Assembly: GCF_011683955.1 (NCBI RefSeq)
Contig: NZ_JAAQPI010000001.1
Location: 1,323,136-1,387,135 of the forward strand
DNA: 64,000 bases
Source of the DNA: Pseudomaricurvus alkylphenolicus
Lineage (GTDB): Bacteria > Pseudomonadota > Gammaproteobacteria > Pseudomonadales > Cellvibrionaceae
Direction of reading: 5' to 3'
The notes under the pieces are model-generated. The model was not told the DNA's origin, did no database searches, and was given only the letters and a program-made list of their open reading frames with translations. Every line of letters begins with the position of its first letter. Within the stretch, counting starts at the first letter, position 1. The position numbers and the translations under genes are program-made. Below, piece after piece: positions 52,687-62,315 of the stretch.

Positions 52687-54333
52687 ATGATAGACATAAG
52701 TAAAACCGGAACCAGTGAGTTGACATGGAACGAGTCTACGACGGTTGAACTTCGAGATGGAAGAATCAAAGGGCAGGTAGCTGATGGCATTTACAGCTGG
52801 CTGGGCATCCCTTTTGCCAGGCCTCCTGTCGGCGACCTTCGCTGGAAGGCTCCCCGTGACCCCGAACCTTGGGAGGATACCTGTCTTGCAGACACAATGC
52901 CTGAACCCGCATTTCAGAAGAATCTCTACACAGATGTTCCGGAATATTTGGGGAGTGAAGATTGTCTGTATCTAAACGTGTTTCGCCCTGCCTCGCAGGA
53001 AGTCGATCTGCCCGTCTACTTCTGGATTCACGGTGGCGGTAACTATACCGGAGGGGCCTTTAGAGTTAGTGGCAAGGAATTGGCTGAAAAACTCAACGCT
53101 GTAGTAGTGATAACCCAGTATCGCCTGAGTTGGTTTGGTTTTTTCAGTCATGACGTGGTGCGAGCGCGGGCGCAAACCCCGGAAGACGCTTCGGGTAACT
53201 ATGGGTTGCTGGACCTGATTAAGGCTTTGCAATGGGTGAAGAACAATATCAGCGGCTTCGGCGGCAATCCGTCTTTGGTAACCGTTGCCGGCCACTCAGC
53301 GGGCGCCCGTAATATCTCGCTGTTGCTGGGGGCAGAAGCGGTCAAACAAGAACACCTATTTCAGCGTGCCATCCACCATAGTGGCGCGGGTGTCGGTATC
53401 CGATCATGGACGTTTGAAGAAGCTGAACCGATCAGTGAAAGAGCAGTCAAGGCAATGATAAAAAATGGCCTGGGCGATCAGGCCTGCCTTTCAGTTGAAG
53501 AAAAAAGGGACTACCTGTGTTCCGTTTCTGCTGAAATTATCGCCATGACTCATCATCCTCACGAGGTGGGGACTTATATCACTACTGTGGATGGTACGGT
53601 TTTTAAAAAGGATATCGGGGAGCAATTGCATGAAGGGAGTCACTATAAAGTCCCCGTTATGGTGGGCACGACCAAAGATGAGTTCGGCAGTTATCTTGCC
53701 ACCTTTCCTGAGTACTACCCGCTGACCAAAGCACTTATTGACGGAGACACAAATTTTGAAGTGCCTCCGAAACAACGGCTCTACTACAGTACTATACAGA
53801 GTAAAAAGAGCATGATGTGGCGAGCAAAGGCGTCAGATGAATTCGCGCAGTTGCTTTCACAACACCAAGACCATGTATATGATTTTCGGTTCAACTGGGA
53901 CGGGGATGACGGCAGTTTATTCCAGTTAATATACGGAGCCTGTCATGGCTTGGATGTTGTTTTCTTTCACGGACATCCCGACGACAGTGTCTATCCGCAG
54001 TACAGTCAGGTTGCCGCAACTCGAGCCGGTCGACTGGCGATCTCTGAAGCCATTATGGATTACCAAAAAGCATTTATCCGCAGCGGAGACCCTGGCAATG
54101 GCTGGAGTAAATGCCAACCGGTAACCTGGCAGTCCTGGTCGAAGCGGCCCGGTGAGGCTAAGGGTATTAATCTTGATGCGGATGCTTTGCAAGCCGTGAT
54201 TTCTATGGACACAGACATGCTTACGATGAAGAAGGTGTATATGGAGATTGAAGCCATCGACGATATTCAGTTAAGAGAGGCAGTATTGCAGGTTGTAGAA
54301 CAACCAGGGCATGAACATTCCTATCCCGATTGA
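52687..54333 (+). CDS. Type-B carboxylesterase 1
   Basis: A 548-residue esterase of the cholinesterase/carboxylesterase B family. The N-terminus has YSWLGIPFARPPVGDLRW and EDCLYLNVFRP. The oxyanion-hole HGGGNYTGG is near residue 117, the nucleophile in VAGHSAGARNI near 203, the acid in GTTKDEFGSY and the His near ACHGLDVVFFHG. No signal peptide, so probably cytoplasmic. ATG 52687 is chosen because the resulting N-terminus aligns with paralogue 2; the earlier ATG at 52636 adds a segment with no match. It is 64 bp upstream of paralogue 2. Confidence 0.92.
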   Translation: MIDISKTGTSELTWNESTTVELRDGRIKGQVADGIYSWLGIPFARPPVGDLRWKAPRDPEPWEDTCLADTMPEPAFQKNLYTDVPEYLGSEDCLYLNVFRPASQEVDLPVYFWIHGGGNYTGGAFRVSGKELAEKLNAVVVITQYRLSWFGFFSHDVVRARAQTPEDASGNYGLLDLIKALQWVKNNISGFGGNPSLVTVAGHSAGARNISLLLGAEAVKQEHLFQRAIHHSGAGVGIRSWTFEEAEPISERAVKAMIKNGLGDQACLSVEEKRDYLCSVSAEIIAMTHHPHEVGTYITTVDGTVFKKDIGEQLHEGSHYKVPVMVGTTKDEFGSYLATFPEYYPLTKALIDGDTNFEVPPKQRLYYSTIQSKKSMMWRAKASDEFAQLLSQHQDHVYDFRFNWDGDDGSLFQLIYGACHGLDVVFFHGHPDDSVYPQYSQVAATRAGRLAISEAIMDYQKAFIRSGDPGNGWSKCQPVTWQSWSKRPGEAKGINLDADALQAVISMDTDMLTMKKVYMEIEAIDDIQLREAVLQVVEQPGHEHSYPD

Positions 54334-54397
54334 TAACTGATCAGATAAAAAATGGCGGTATTAAAGCAACGTAATGATTTGAGGGCAGGTAAAACCA

Positions 54398-56041
54398 ATG
54401 ACAGAGAGTAATGCCGGCACAAACGAGTCAACCTGGAACGACTCCACAACCATAGAAACCCGTCACGGCAAAGTCAAAGGGCAAATGGTCGATGGCATCT
54501 ACAGCTGGTTGGGCATCCCTTTTGCCAAACCCCCTGTCGGGGGCCTTCGCTGGAAAGCTCCCCGAGACCCCGAGCCCTGGTCAACCACTTACCTTGCCAA
54601 TGAGATGGCCGAACCCAGTTTTCAAGCTAATATCTATGCAGCCACTCCGCCTTTCTTAGGAAGTGAAGATTGCCTGTATCTGAACGTGTTTCGACCAGCT
54701 ACAAAGGAAACCGACTTGCCTGTCTACTTCTGGATTCATGGTGGTGGCAACTATGAAGGATCGGCTTCGCAATACAAAGGCGAGATAATCGCAAAAAAAC
54801 TCAATGCGGTGGTAGTCATTATCCAGTATCGCTTGGGTTGGTTCGGGTTCTTTAGCCACGAGGTGGTACGGGCCCATGCAGAAACACCGGAAGATGCTTC
54901 AGGTAACTACGCGCTGTTGGACCAGATTAAGGCCTTGCAGTGGGTGAAGAACAATATCAAGGCCTTTGGTGGTAACCCTTTGTTGGTCACTGCCGCAGGG
55001 CAATCCGCGGGTGCACGCGATATCTCCCTACTGCTAGGAGCAGAGGCAGTCAAAAAAGAGAATCTGTTTCAGCGCGCGATTCACCATAGTGGCGCCGGTG
55101 TCGGTGTACGCTCATGGACCTTTGAAGAAGCAGAGTTGATCAGTGAAAGGGCGGTCAAGGCGATGATAAAAAATGGTCTGGGTGATCAGTCCTCGCTTTC
55201 ATCGGAAGAAAAAAGGAGCTACTTGAGTTCCGTTTCACCAGAAATTATCGCGATGACCCACCATCCGCACGAGGTGGGGACTTATATCACCACGGTGGAC
55301 GGTAGCGTCTTTAAAAAGGATGTCGGTGAGCAATTGCGTGAAGGCTGTTATCACAAGGTCCCCATTATGGTGGGCACGACTAAGGATGAGTTCACCCTGT
55401 ATCTTGCGATGTTCCCGGAGTATTTCCCGTTAACCAAAGCGCTTGTTGATGGTAAGACAGATGTTGAAATGGCTCCGAGGCAGCGACTTTATTACAGTGC
55501 CACGAAGAACATAAAGAGCGATATGTGGCGGGCAAAAGCATCGGACGAATTTGCGCAGCTACTGTCACAACATCAGGATCATGTGTATGACTTCAGCTTC
55601 AATTGGGACGGCGATGAGGGCAGTTTATTCCAACTGGTCTATGGCGCATCCCATGGCATCGATCTCGACTTTTTTCACGGCCATCCCGACAACAACGAAT
55701 TTCTCCCATACGGTTACAATAACTCTAATCGACCGGGACGCCTGGCGCTTTCTGATGCCATTATCAGTTACCAAAGGCAGTTTATGCACACCGGTAACCC
55801 GGGTAACGGCTGGAATAAGGACCAGTCTCTGACCTGGTTGCCCTGGTCGGAAGAACCCGGAATGCCTAAGGGCATCAACCTGGATGCCGATGCATCGCAA
55901 GCGCTTTTCACAATGGATGTTGATGTCATTACCCTTCAGAAGGTGTACAGCGATATTGAAGCCATTGAGGATGATCAGTTAAGAGAGAAGATTTTTCAAG
56001 TTGTGGAGCAGCCAGGGTACGAGCATTCGCTTCCCGAGTGA
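54398..56041 (+). CDS. Type-B carboxylesterase 2
   Basis: A 547-residue close paralogue of esterase 1. The nucleophile is in AAGQSAGARDI, the oxyanion hole is HGGGNYEGS and the acid is in GTTKDEFTLY. Long stretches are identical to esterase 1 (for example HPHEVGTYITTVDG), which points to a tandem duplication. It also lacks a signal peptide. Subtle substitutions near the active site suggest related but not identical substrates. Confidence 0.92.
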   Translation: MTESNAGTNESTWNDSTTIETRHGKVKGQMVDGIYSWLGIPFAKPPVGGLRWKAPRDPEPWSTTYLANEMAEPSFQANIYAATPPFLGSEDCLYLNVFRPATKETDLPVYFWIHGGGNYEGSASQYKGEIIAKKLNAVVVIIQYRLGWFGFFSHEVVRAHAETPEDASGNYALLDQIKALQWVKNNIKAFGGNPLLVTAAGQSAGARDISLLLGAEAVKKENLFQRAIHHSGAGVGVRSWTFEEAELISERAVKAMIKNGLGDQSSLSSEEKRSYLSSVSPEIIAMTHHPHEVGTYITTVDGSVFKKDVGEQLREGCYHKVPIMVGTTKDEFTLYLAMFPEYFPLTKALVDGKTDVEMAPRQRLYYSATKNIKSDMWRAKASDEFAQLLSQHQDHVYDFSFNWDGDEGSLFQLVYGASHGIDLDFFHGHPDNNEFLPYGYNNSNRPGRLALSDAIISYQRQFMHTGNPGNGWNKDQSLTWLPWSEEPGMPKGINLDADASQALFTMDVDVITLQKVYSDIEAIEDDQLREKIFQVVEQPGYEHSLPE

Positions 56042-56344
56042 CAGCGTCGCTTCCTTATCCAAACGCCTAAGCCCGCGATGGCAAAATCAAAGGGCAATGT
56101 GCCAGGGCGCTGCCAGCATTCTTGGCGGAGCGAGTTTGCTTTGGTGTGAGAAATCAAGAAGTACCGATAAAGCAAAATAAGGTTCCGTGAGGACAAGTAT
56201 TCGCTGCATCAGACCCATACAGTGATAGTCTTAAGTTTCTTACACCCTTTCGTCAAATGGACCCTGGCCGTTTCAATCGCTAATATTACATAGATGGTTG
56301 ACTAATCAGGGAGAAAAGAGCAGGGGATAGAGTGGAGTATTGTT
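56042..56344. other. 303-bp spacer with esterase relic and motif S2
   Basis: At 56074-56097 the spacer reads RDGKIKGQ, nearly identical to the N-terminal RDGRIKGQ and RHGKVKGQ of esterases 1 and 2, followed by unrelated sequence. It looks like a leftover of a further esterase copy. Motif S2 lies at 56182-56206. Otherwise nothing was seen. Confidence 0.5.
56182..56206 (+). promoter_or_regulatory. Conserved upstream element S2
   Basis: GTTCC-GTGAG-GACAAGTATT followed by CGCTG, matching S3 closely. It lies 139 bp upstream of the second GPH transporter start. Confidence 0.65.
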
Positions 56345-57784
56345 TTGAGCCTATCGATTAAAAATCAAGCAGTCTACGGAGCTGGTGGAATCGCCTTTTC
56401 GGTAAAGGATGCTTCTTTTACGACATTTGTATTGCTGTATTACACCCAGGTTTTAGGGTTAAGCGGTACCCTGACTGGAATAATGCTGACAATAGCTGTG
56501 GCCTGGGATGCAATTTCTGATCCAATGATTGGGGTGTATTCAGACCGTTTTTCCTCCCGTTGGGGGAGGCGCCTGCCGATAATGGCATTCAGTGTTATCC
56601 CCATGCCATTGGGGTTGATCGCCTTATTCGCACCACCTGAGATAGTGTCCAGTAATCAAACTCATTTGGCGATTTGGCTTTTGGGAAGCGCCATCTGGCT
56701 GCGAACGGCAACCACTCTATTCAGTGTACCGCATGTGGCCATGGTTGCTGAGATCACACAGGATTATCATGAGCGCAGCCAGTTTTTCAGCGCCAGATCT
56801 GGTCTCATGTTCTTGACGGGTGGTTTACTGCCCGCACTTAGCCTGTATTTTTTGTTTGGTGAATCAGAGGGCGTTGATGGTCGTTTCGTTGCTGATAATT
56901 ACGTCATTTATGGCTTTGTGACGGCCGCGATTGTGATTGTATTTTCCGTGATTACCATCAGGGGAATCTGGGGATTTATCGATAAAAGTACACTCCATAC
57001 AGCCACTGCTCCCAGCACAGGTGGTTTACGAGACCTGCTGACGGACTTTTTGTCCACCTTTCAAGGGGCCAATTTTCGTAACTTGCTTTGCTATGATTTC
57101 GGTGCTGCCATCGCTTACGGTATCATATTTGCGCTAAATGTTATTGCCTACACCTATTTTTGGGAGGTGGAGTCGGATACGCTGGGTATTATCTTCGGGG
57201 CCGGTGTTTTGTGTGCGGTACCTTTATCGATGCTGATGCAGAAGCGCATCAGTAATTTGTGGCCTAAACATATACTCATTCGGTATTCACTTATTGCAGC
57301 CATGGTAAATACCGTCTGGTTGTTCCCTCTTCGTATCTTTGATGTGCTGCCTGCAAATGGTCACTGGCTTGTTACAATACTGTTAATTCTGCAGTTTTGC
57401 TGTTTGTTGTGTTTTTTCCTGATGCGTCTGGTAGCGACTTACTCACTTGCTGCTGATTTGACAGATGAGCATGAGTTGCGCACGGGCGTGCGACAGGAGG
57501 GCGGCATCTATTCGGTGCTCCTTTTTAATTCCAAGCTTGCGTCTTCTATCGGACCTCTTTATGGTGGCTTTGCACTTGATTTTATCGGCCTCGATAAGAG
57601 TGTCACCCCTGACGCAGTGCCGCCGGATGTTTTGTCTGGACTGGTTTGGGCCATAGTTATTGGCACGGTTCCAATGTTGTTAGTTGCATGGCTTTTCACC
57701 TATCGTTTTTCGATGACGCAGGAACAGCTTAAGGAAATTCAGCACAAACTGAAGGTCAAGGCTGATACCAGCCCGGCTGCCTGA
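56345..57784 (+). CDS. GPH/MelB-type symporter-like transporter 2
   Basis: A 479-residue paralogue of the gene at 48042-49466, with the same landmarks (AWDAISDPMIGVYSDRFSSR, WGRRLPIMAFS, LTDEHELRTGVRQEGGIYSV). The start is TTG 56345 with GGAG 7 nt upstream; both paralogues share a nearly identical sequence across the start (ATTGTTTTGAGC), so TTG initiation appears conserved. It lies between the esterases and receptor 3 and likely carries the esterase products or substrate across the inner membrane. Confidence 0.9.
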   Translation: MSLSIKNQAVYGAGGIAFSVKDASFTTFVLLYYTQVLGLSGTLTGIMLTIAVAWDAISDPMIGVYSDRFSSRWGRRLPIMAFSVIPMPLGLIALFAPPEIVSSNQTHLAIWLLGSAIWLRTATTLFSVPHVAMVAEITQDYHERSQFFSARSGLMFLTGGLLPALSLYFLFGESEGVDGRFVADNYVIYGFVTAAIVIVFSVITIRGIWGFIDKSTLHTATAPSTGGLRDLLTDFLSTFQGANFRNLLCYDFGAAIAYGIIFALNVIAYTYFWEVESDTLGIIFGAGVLCAVPLSMLMQKRISNLWPKHILIRYSLIAAMVNTVWLFPLRIFDVLPANGHWLVTILLILQFCCLLCFFLMRLVATYSLAADLTDEHELRTGVRQEGGIYSVLLFNSKLASSIGPLYGGFALDFIGLDKSVTPDAVPPDVLSGLVWAIVIGTVPMLLVAWLFTYRFSMTQEQLKEIQHKLKVKADTSPAA

Positions 57785-58206
57785 GCTCGGAAAGGAGCCT
57801 TGCTCAGTATTTGAGTCTCCTTAGGTTCGATTCTCCTTTCTATAATCCCGAGGGTCTGGTTTTCTGTCTTTATATTCCTCGATATTATAAAAGATGTCAT
57901 TTAAAGCGCTCTTTGTAATATCCTGGACTGGGTGCTACCGCGGGTGCTGAGGAAATCACGCTATACTTTACTTGCTTTTGATTGGGATGGTTGGAATCTG
58001 CCGGACTCTGTCTGTTCCTCCTTTGAACTATGCAAATCAAATAGTGCCGTCCCGGTAAAAGTTGGTTCCAGATGGACAAGTATTCACTGCTTAGCAGTTA
58101 TAGATTAACGGTATGCCCCTTCTCATTTGAAAGCTGATGCAGGTAAAACATAGGGGGGTAGGCTGTTTAGCCATAACGATAAATCCTTCACAGGAGAGCA
58201 ATAGTG
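57785..58206. other. 422-bp spacer with motif S3
   Basis: No credible gene. It contains motif S3 at 58065-58089 and a widely spaced AAAGGAG/CTCCTTT pair after the transporter stop that is too loose to call a terminator. An AGGAG ribosome site for receptor 3 is at 58192-58196. Confidence 0.55.
58065..58089 (+). promoter_or_regulatory. Conserved upstream element S3
   Basis: GTTCC-AGATG-GACAAGTATT followed by CACTG. It lies 142 bp upstream of the receptor 3 start, nearly the same distance as S2 from its gene. Confidence 0.65.
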
Positions 58207-60495
58207 ATGAAGAAAAATCTTAGTTCCACCTTGGCCATGTCAGTACTGGCGTCGGCGATCAGTGCATCGGTTACTGCACAGTCGGTTGATGAAGGTTGGG
58301 CTATCGAGGAGATTGTCGTAACGGCGCAAAAACGTGCCCAGAACCTTCAGGATGTACCTATTGCTGTTACAGCGCTCAGTGCCGATAAGTTGGCAAAAGG
58401 GGCTGTTGTGACACTTTCTGATATTTCACAGAATGTGCCTGGCCTCACTATCACAGATACTCAAGCTGACGATGTCAGGATATCCGTGCGTGGTATTAAC
58501 TCTGATGACGCCAGTTTTGCGGCGGAACAAAGTATTCCGGTTTACCTTGATGGGGCATACATGGGGATTGGCCTGCCCTTGATTGGTGACCTGGAAGATA
58601 TTGCCCAGGTGGAAGTGCTGAAAGGTCCCCAGGGGACCTTATTTGGGCGCAACGCCCTGGGTGGAGCAGTCAGTGTGACTACTGCAGATGTGAGTGATGA
58701 TTTCGAAGGCAAAGTAAGCGCCAGGCTGGGTACCTATGACTTGCGCAAGTTGAATACCACGATAAATCTGCCTCTAATTGATGACACGCTGGCCATGCGA
58801 GTGAACCTGGGCAAGCTGGATAGAGATGGCTGGGCCAAAAATATCGTCACTGGCGATCGTGATGGTTGGGAACAGGATAGATGGCTGGCAAGAGTTAAAT
58901 TGAAGTGGACGCCGACAGATGATCTGGAGATCACTTGGACCAGTGATAAGAAAAAGGAGGATGACCATGTTGGCTATAATCACCTCAATGAACTGACGGA
59001 CATTTTTGGTAATCCTGGTACGGCTTTTCCTCGCACCGCATTTTCCCCGGCTGCGTTCGATATCACTGGTACAAAGACTGCCAGTGGCTCTTACAACATT
59101 GCAGCTGCCTTCGGGGGGGCACCGGGAGTTTCTGATGAGCCCCATGTCAACAACAGAATTAGTCGAGATATCGAAGGTCATGCTGCAAAAGCTGTCTGGG
59201 ATATCAATGACGATTTGACTTTGACCTCGATTACGTCATATCGAGTATTGGAATCTTATATTGAAGAGGACAGGGACGGTACGGAATATCTCCTGGCAAG
59301 CGTTCGCTCCGGCATTGATTCCGATGAGTTTAGCCAGGAATTTCGCCTGAATGGAACCGGTGAGAATATCGATTGGTTTATCGGTGTCAGTGGCTTTAAA
59401 CAAGAAGTTGACGGCTTGTCCGATAGTAGCTTTGGCTCCTATATTCTTGGCAGTGTTCTCCGAGAGCGCAATGAGAATATCTCAGAAATAGAAAGCTATG
59501 GTATTTTCGGTGACGTAATCTGGTCGGTCACCGACAAACTCAGCTTGACCTGGGGGGCGCGTTATTCATACGACGAGAAGGTCAATAAGATCCTCACTCC
59601 GGCTCAAGACACTCTGGGGCCTGGCATTAATGCACTTTTCCCTCATGCCGGCCAGTTGACAGACAGCCAGGCTAATCTTGATCCAAGTCTCGCCAACCTA
59701 AAAGAGGATTGGGTCAATTTTTCCATGCGCGGAGCGGTCAGTTATCAGTTCAGCAATGAGGTCATGGCGTATCTGAATATCAGCCAGGGTTACAAATCAG
59801 GTGGCTTCAATGGCTACCCGCTTGTTGATCTTGGTACAGGCCTTTCAGCCCCTGGTCAGATGGAGCCTTTTGATGAAGAAATAATCACTGCTTATGAGCT
59901 GGGTGTGAAGTCGACTCTTATGGATGGTCGCTTACGGTTCAATGCTTCCTATTTTTACTATGACTGGGAAGATCTGCAGGTGCAGACCGAAAATAATGGT
60001 GTTATCCGCACTGACAATGCCGGTAAGGCAGTGGGCCAGGGTATTGATCTTGAGTTGGCATTTCATGCGACAGAGAACCTGGCTCTAAGCGCTAGTCTGG
60101 GCTGGTTGGATACGGAGCTAAAAGAGGGTATTCCTGGTAATCCCGACTTTGTTGAAGGGTCTGAGCGTACTTACTCTCCCAGCTTCTCAGGTAATGTTGC
60201 TGCGGATTATTTCGTTGCGGTATCCGATCTGGGTGAAGTGTACTTCCACGTTGACTACAGCTATAACGGTGAGCAGCTTATCTCGCCAGGGTTAGAAATG
60301 GATAGCTATGGTTTGGTGAATGCGCGTGTCGGTTTTACCGATCCAGAGGGCGGCCTGGATATTTCCTTGTGGTCAAGAAATCTGACTGACGAGGAATACC
60401 TCACCAGCAATAAAGACTTCAGTACGGTGGGGTTTACTTCCCTTAAACGTAATGAACCACGTACTTACGGTGTAGATGTCAGTTATCATTTTTAG
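58207..60495 (+). CDS. TonB-dependent outer-membrane receptor 3
   Basis: A 762-residue receptor with a signal peptide (LAMSVLASAISASVTAQ), the TonB-box-like EEIVVTAQKRAQNLQDVPIA, a plug with DIAQVEVLKGPQGTLFGRNA and a barrel ending RTYGVDVSYHF with terminal Phe. A GTG three bases earlier could also start it; AGGAG lies 10 nt before the ATG. It sits between GPH transporter 2 and the secreted esterase, and motif S3 precedes it. Import of an ester substrate or product is likely. Confidence 0.93.
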   Translation: MKKNLSSTLAMSVLASAISASVTAQSVDEGWAIEEIVVTAQKRAQNLQDVPIAVTALSADKLAKGAVVTLSDISQNVPGLTITDTQADDVRISVRGINSDDASFAAEQSIPVYLDGAYMGIGLPLIGDLEDIAQVEVLKGPQGTLFGRNALGGAVSVTTADVSDDFEGKVSARLGTYDLRKLNTTINLPLIDDTLAMRVNLGKLDRDGWAKNIVTGDRDGWEQDRWLARVKLKWTPTDDLEITWTSDKKKEDDHVGYNHLNELTDIFGNPGTAFPRTAFSPAAFDITGTKTASGSYNIAAAFGGAPGVSDEPHVNNRISRDIEGHAAKAVWDINDDLTLTSITSYRVLESYIEEDRDGTEYLLASVRSGIDSDEFSQEFRLNGTGENIDWFIGVSGFKQEVDGLSDSSFGSYILGSVLRERNENISEIESYGIFGDVIWSVTDKLSLTWGARYSYDEKVNKILTPAQDTLGPGINALFPHAGQLTDSQANLDPSLANLKEDWVNFSMRGAVSYQFSNEVMAYLNISQGYKSGGFNGYPLVDLGTGLSAPGQMEPFDEEIITAYELGVKSTLMDGRLRFNASYFYYDWEDLQVQTENNGVIRTDNAGKAVGQGIDLELAFHATENLALSASLGWLDTELKEGIPGNPDFVEGSERTYSPSFSGNVAADYFVAVSDLGEVYFHVDYSYNGEQLISPGLEMDSYGLVNARVGFTDPEGGLDISLWSRNLTDEEYLTSNKDFSTVGFTSLKRNEPRTYGVDVSYHF

Positions 60496-60515
60496 TGCCG
60501 ACTGAGCAAAAAATC

Positions 60516-60540
60516 GTTCCGCAGGGATAAGTATCTGTTG
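60516..60540 (+). promoter_or_regulatory. Conserved upstream element S4
   Basis: GTTCC-GCAGG-GATAAGTATC followed by TGTTG. It keeps the GTTCC block and spacing of S1-S3, with one change in each of the last two positions that vary. It lies 90 bp upstream of esterase 3. Confidence 0.55.
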
Positions 60541-60605
60541 TGCCATACTTATATCTTAGTGGTCAGGCCCTTTTGGGAAGAGTAAACAGGATAGCTGGAA
60601 GTGAT

Positions 60606-62294
60606 ATGCCCAATAATAAGTTTCTATTGTTAAGCGCGTTTCTCGTCGTATGTAGCTGGGTGCCAATGGCTTATAGCAATAAAGTCGGCACTGTGGAGTT
60701 GTCGTGGAATGATTCCGTGACCACGGTAATTCGTGACGGAAAGGTTAAAGGGATAAGCGATGGAGGCGCTTACAGCTGGCTTGGTATTCCTTTTGCCAGG
60801 CCGCCTGTGGGGGATCTTCGCTGGAAGGCTCCCCGTGATCCCGAAGCCTGGTCAGACACTTACCTGGCAAATAAGATGCCGGAAATCTGCTCCCAGAGGC
60901 TGTCTGCATGGACCGAAGGCTTTGCAGGCAGTGAGGATTGTCTGTACCTCAATGTTTTTCGTCCGACATCCGAGGAGACAGATTTACCCGTTTACTTCTA
61001 CATTCATGGTGGCGGTAACTATACCGGATCTGCATCGGAGTACAGAGGTAATGTCATCGCTGAGAAGTTTAACGCCGTTGTGGTTATCATTCAGTATCGC
61101 CTGGGTTGGTTCGGCTTCTTTACTCATGAGCTTTTGCTGGAAAATCCGGAGATCCCTGAGGACGCCGCGGGTAATTACGCACTACTTGACCAGATTAAGG
61201 CCCTGCAATGGGTGCAGGATAATATCAAAGCCTTTGGGGGTAACCCGAATTTGGTCACCGTTGCCGGGCAATCTGCGGGTGCCCTTAATATCTCCGTGCT
61301 GCAAGGTGCGGAGCCGGTAAAGGAGGAAAACCTCTTTCATCGCGCCATACATCAAAGTGGAGCCGGAGCCTCCATTTATTCAAGAACAATGGAAAATTCT
61401 ACCAATATCAGTGAAGTGGCATTGAAAGCGATGCAGAAAGAGGCGACAGGCGAACAGTCTGCTCTTTCGGATAAGGAAAAAAGGGACTTCCTGTATTCCG
61501 TTGATGCCGGGATTGTTGCTACAGCGCCTAACCCTACTGATGGGCACTATACCTCTGTAGTGGATGGCACTGTATTTAAATCAGATATCAGCAAGCAATT
61601 CCGTGAGGGCAGTTATCATAAAGTGCCTATGATTTCAGGAACCACTCAAGATGAGTTTACTGCGTATCTCGCGGATTTCCCGGACTTTGCCCTGTTGAAT
61701 AAAGCGGTTGAGTCAGGCAAGGATAAAGAGGTTATCAAACCGGAAGTGAAAGCCTTCTATAAGGGCATCAAGGATGGTGTGAGCCAAATGTGGCGGGCAG
61801 TGGGATCTGATGAATTTGCACAGCTATTGACACAGCATCAGAATGACGTATTTGACTATACGTTTAGCTGGGACGGTGTAGATGGTAGTCTGTATCAATT
61901 TGTCTATGGCGCACCTCATGGTATAGAAATAGGCTTCCTTCATGGTCACCCCGATAAAGAAGCCCCTTATTCTCACGATTTTACTGCGGCTAATAGACCG
62001 GGCCGCATAGCACTTTCTGATGCTATCGTGAGTTATCAAAAACAATTTATCCGTACTGGAAATCCAGGCAATGGTTGGAATAATGATCAGCCGGTGAAGT
62101 GGCTGCCTTGGTCGAACGAACCCGGTGCGCCTAAAGGTATTGATTTTGATGCGGATGCTTTAAAAGCTGTTATTTCAATGGACCAGGATGTGATTACTGC
62201 CAGGCAGGTTCGCAGTGATATCGATGCTATTGAAGACGATCAGTTAAGAAAAACACTTTCGAAAATCCTGAATGGTGCGGGCTTTGAGCATTAA
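60606..62294 (+). CDS. Type-B carboxylesterase 3, exported
   Basis: A 562-residue paralogue of esterases 1 and 2, with the nucleophile in VAGQSAGALNI, oxyanion hole HGGGNYTGS and acid in GTTQDEFTAY. Unlike the others it has a clear signal peptide (FLLLSAFLVVCSWVPMAYS), so it acts in the periplasm or outside. ATG 60606 has GGAAG just upstream; the longer frame from 60540 would hide the signal peptide. It follows receptor 3 by 110 bp. Confidence 0.92.
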   Translation: MPNNKFLLLSAFLVVCSWVPMAYSNKVGTVELSWNDSVTTVIRDGKVKGISDGGAYSWLGIPFARPPVGDLRWKAPRDPEAWSDTYLANKMPEICSQRLSAWTEGFAGSEDCLYLNVFRPTSEETDLPVYFYIHGGGNYTGSASEYRGNVIAEKFNAVVVIIQYRLGWFGFFTHELLLENPEIPEDAAGNYALLDQIKALQWVQDNIKAFGGNPNLVTVAGQSAGALNISVLQGAEPVKEENLFHRAIHQSGAGASIYSRTMENSTNISEVALKAMQKEATGEQSALSDKEKRDFLYSVDAGIVATAPNPTDGHYTSVVDGTVFKSDISKQFREGSYHKVPMISGTTQDEFTAYLADFPDFALLNKAVESGKDKEVIKPEVKAFYKGIKDGVSQMWRAVGSDEFAQLLTQHQNDVFDYTFSWDGVDGSLYQFVYGAPHGIEIGFLHGHPDKEAPYSHDFTAANRPGRIALSDAIVSYQKQFIRTGNPGNGWNNDQPVKWLPWSNEPGAPKGIDFDADALKAVISMDQDVITARQVRSDIDAIEDDQLRKTLSKILNGAGFEH

Positions 62295-62315
62295 ATTGGG
62301 CTAGGGTATCGATTG

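Noticed and set aside
57790..57838. AAAGGAG/CTCCTTT inverted pair after GPH transporter 2 as a terminator
   Set aside because: The loop exceeds 30 nt and no T-run follows, so a rho-independent terminator is not supported.
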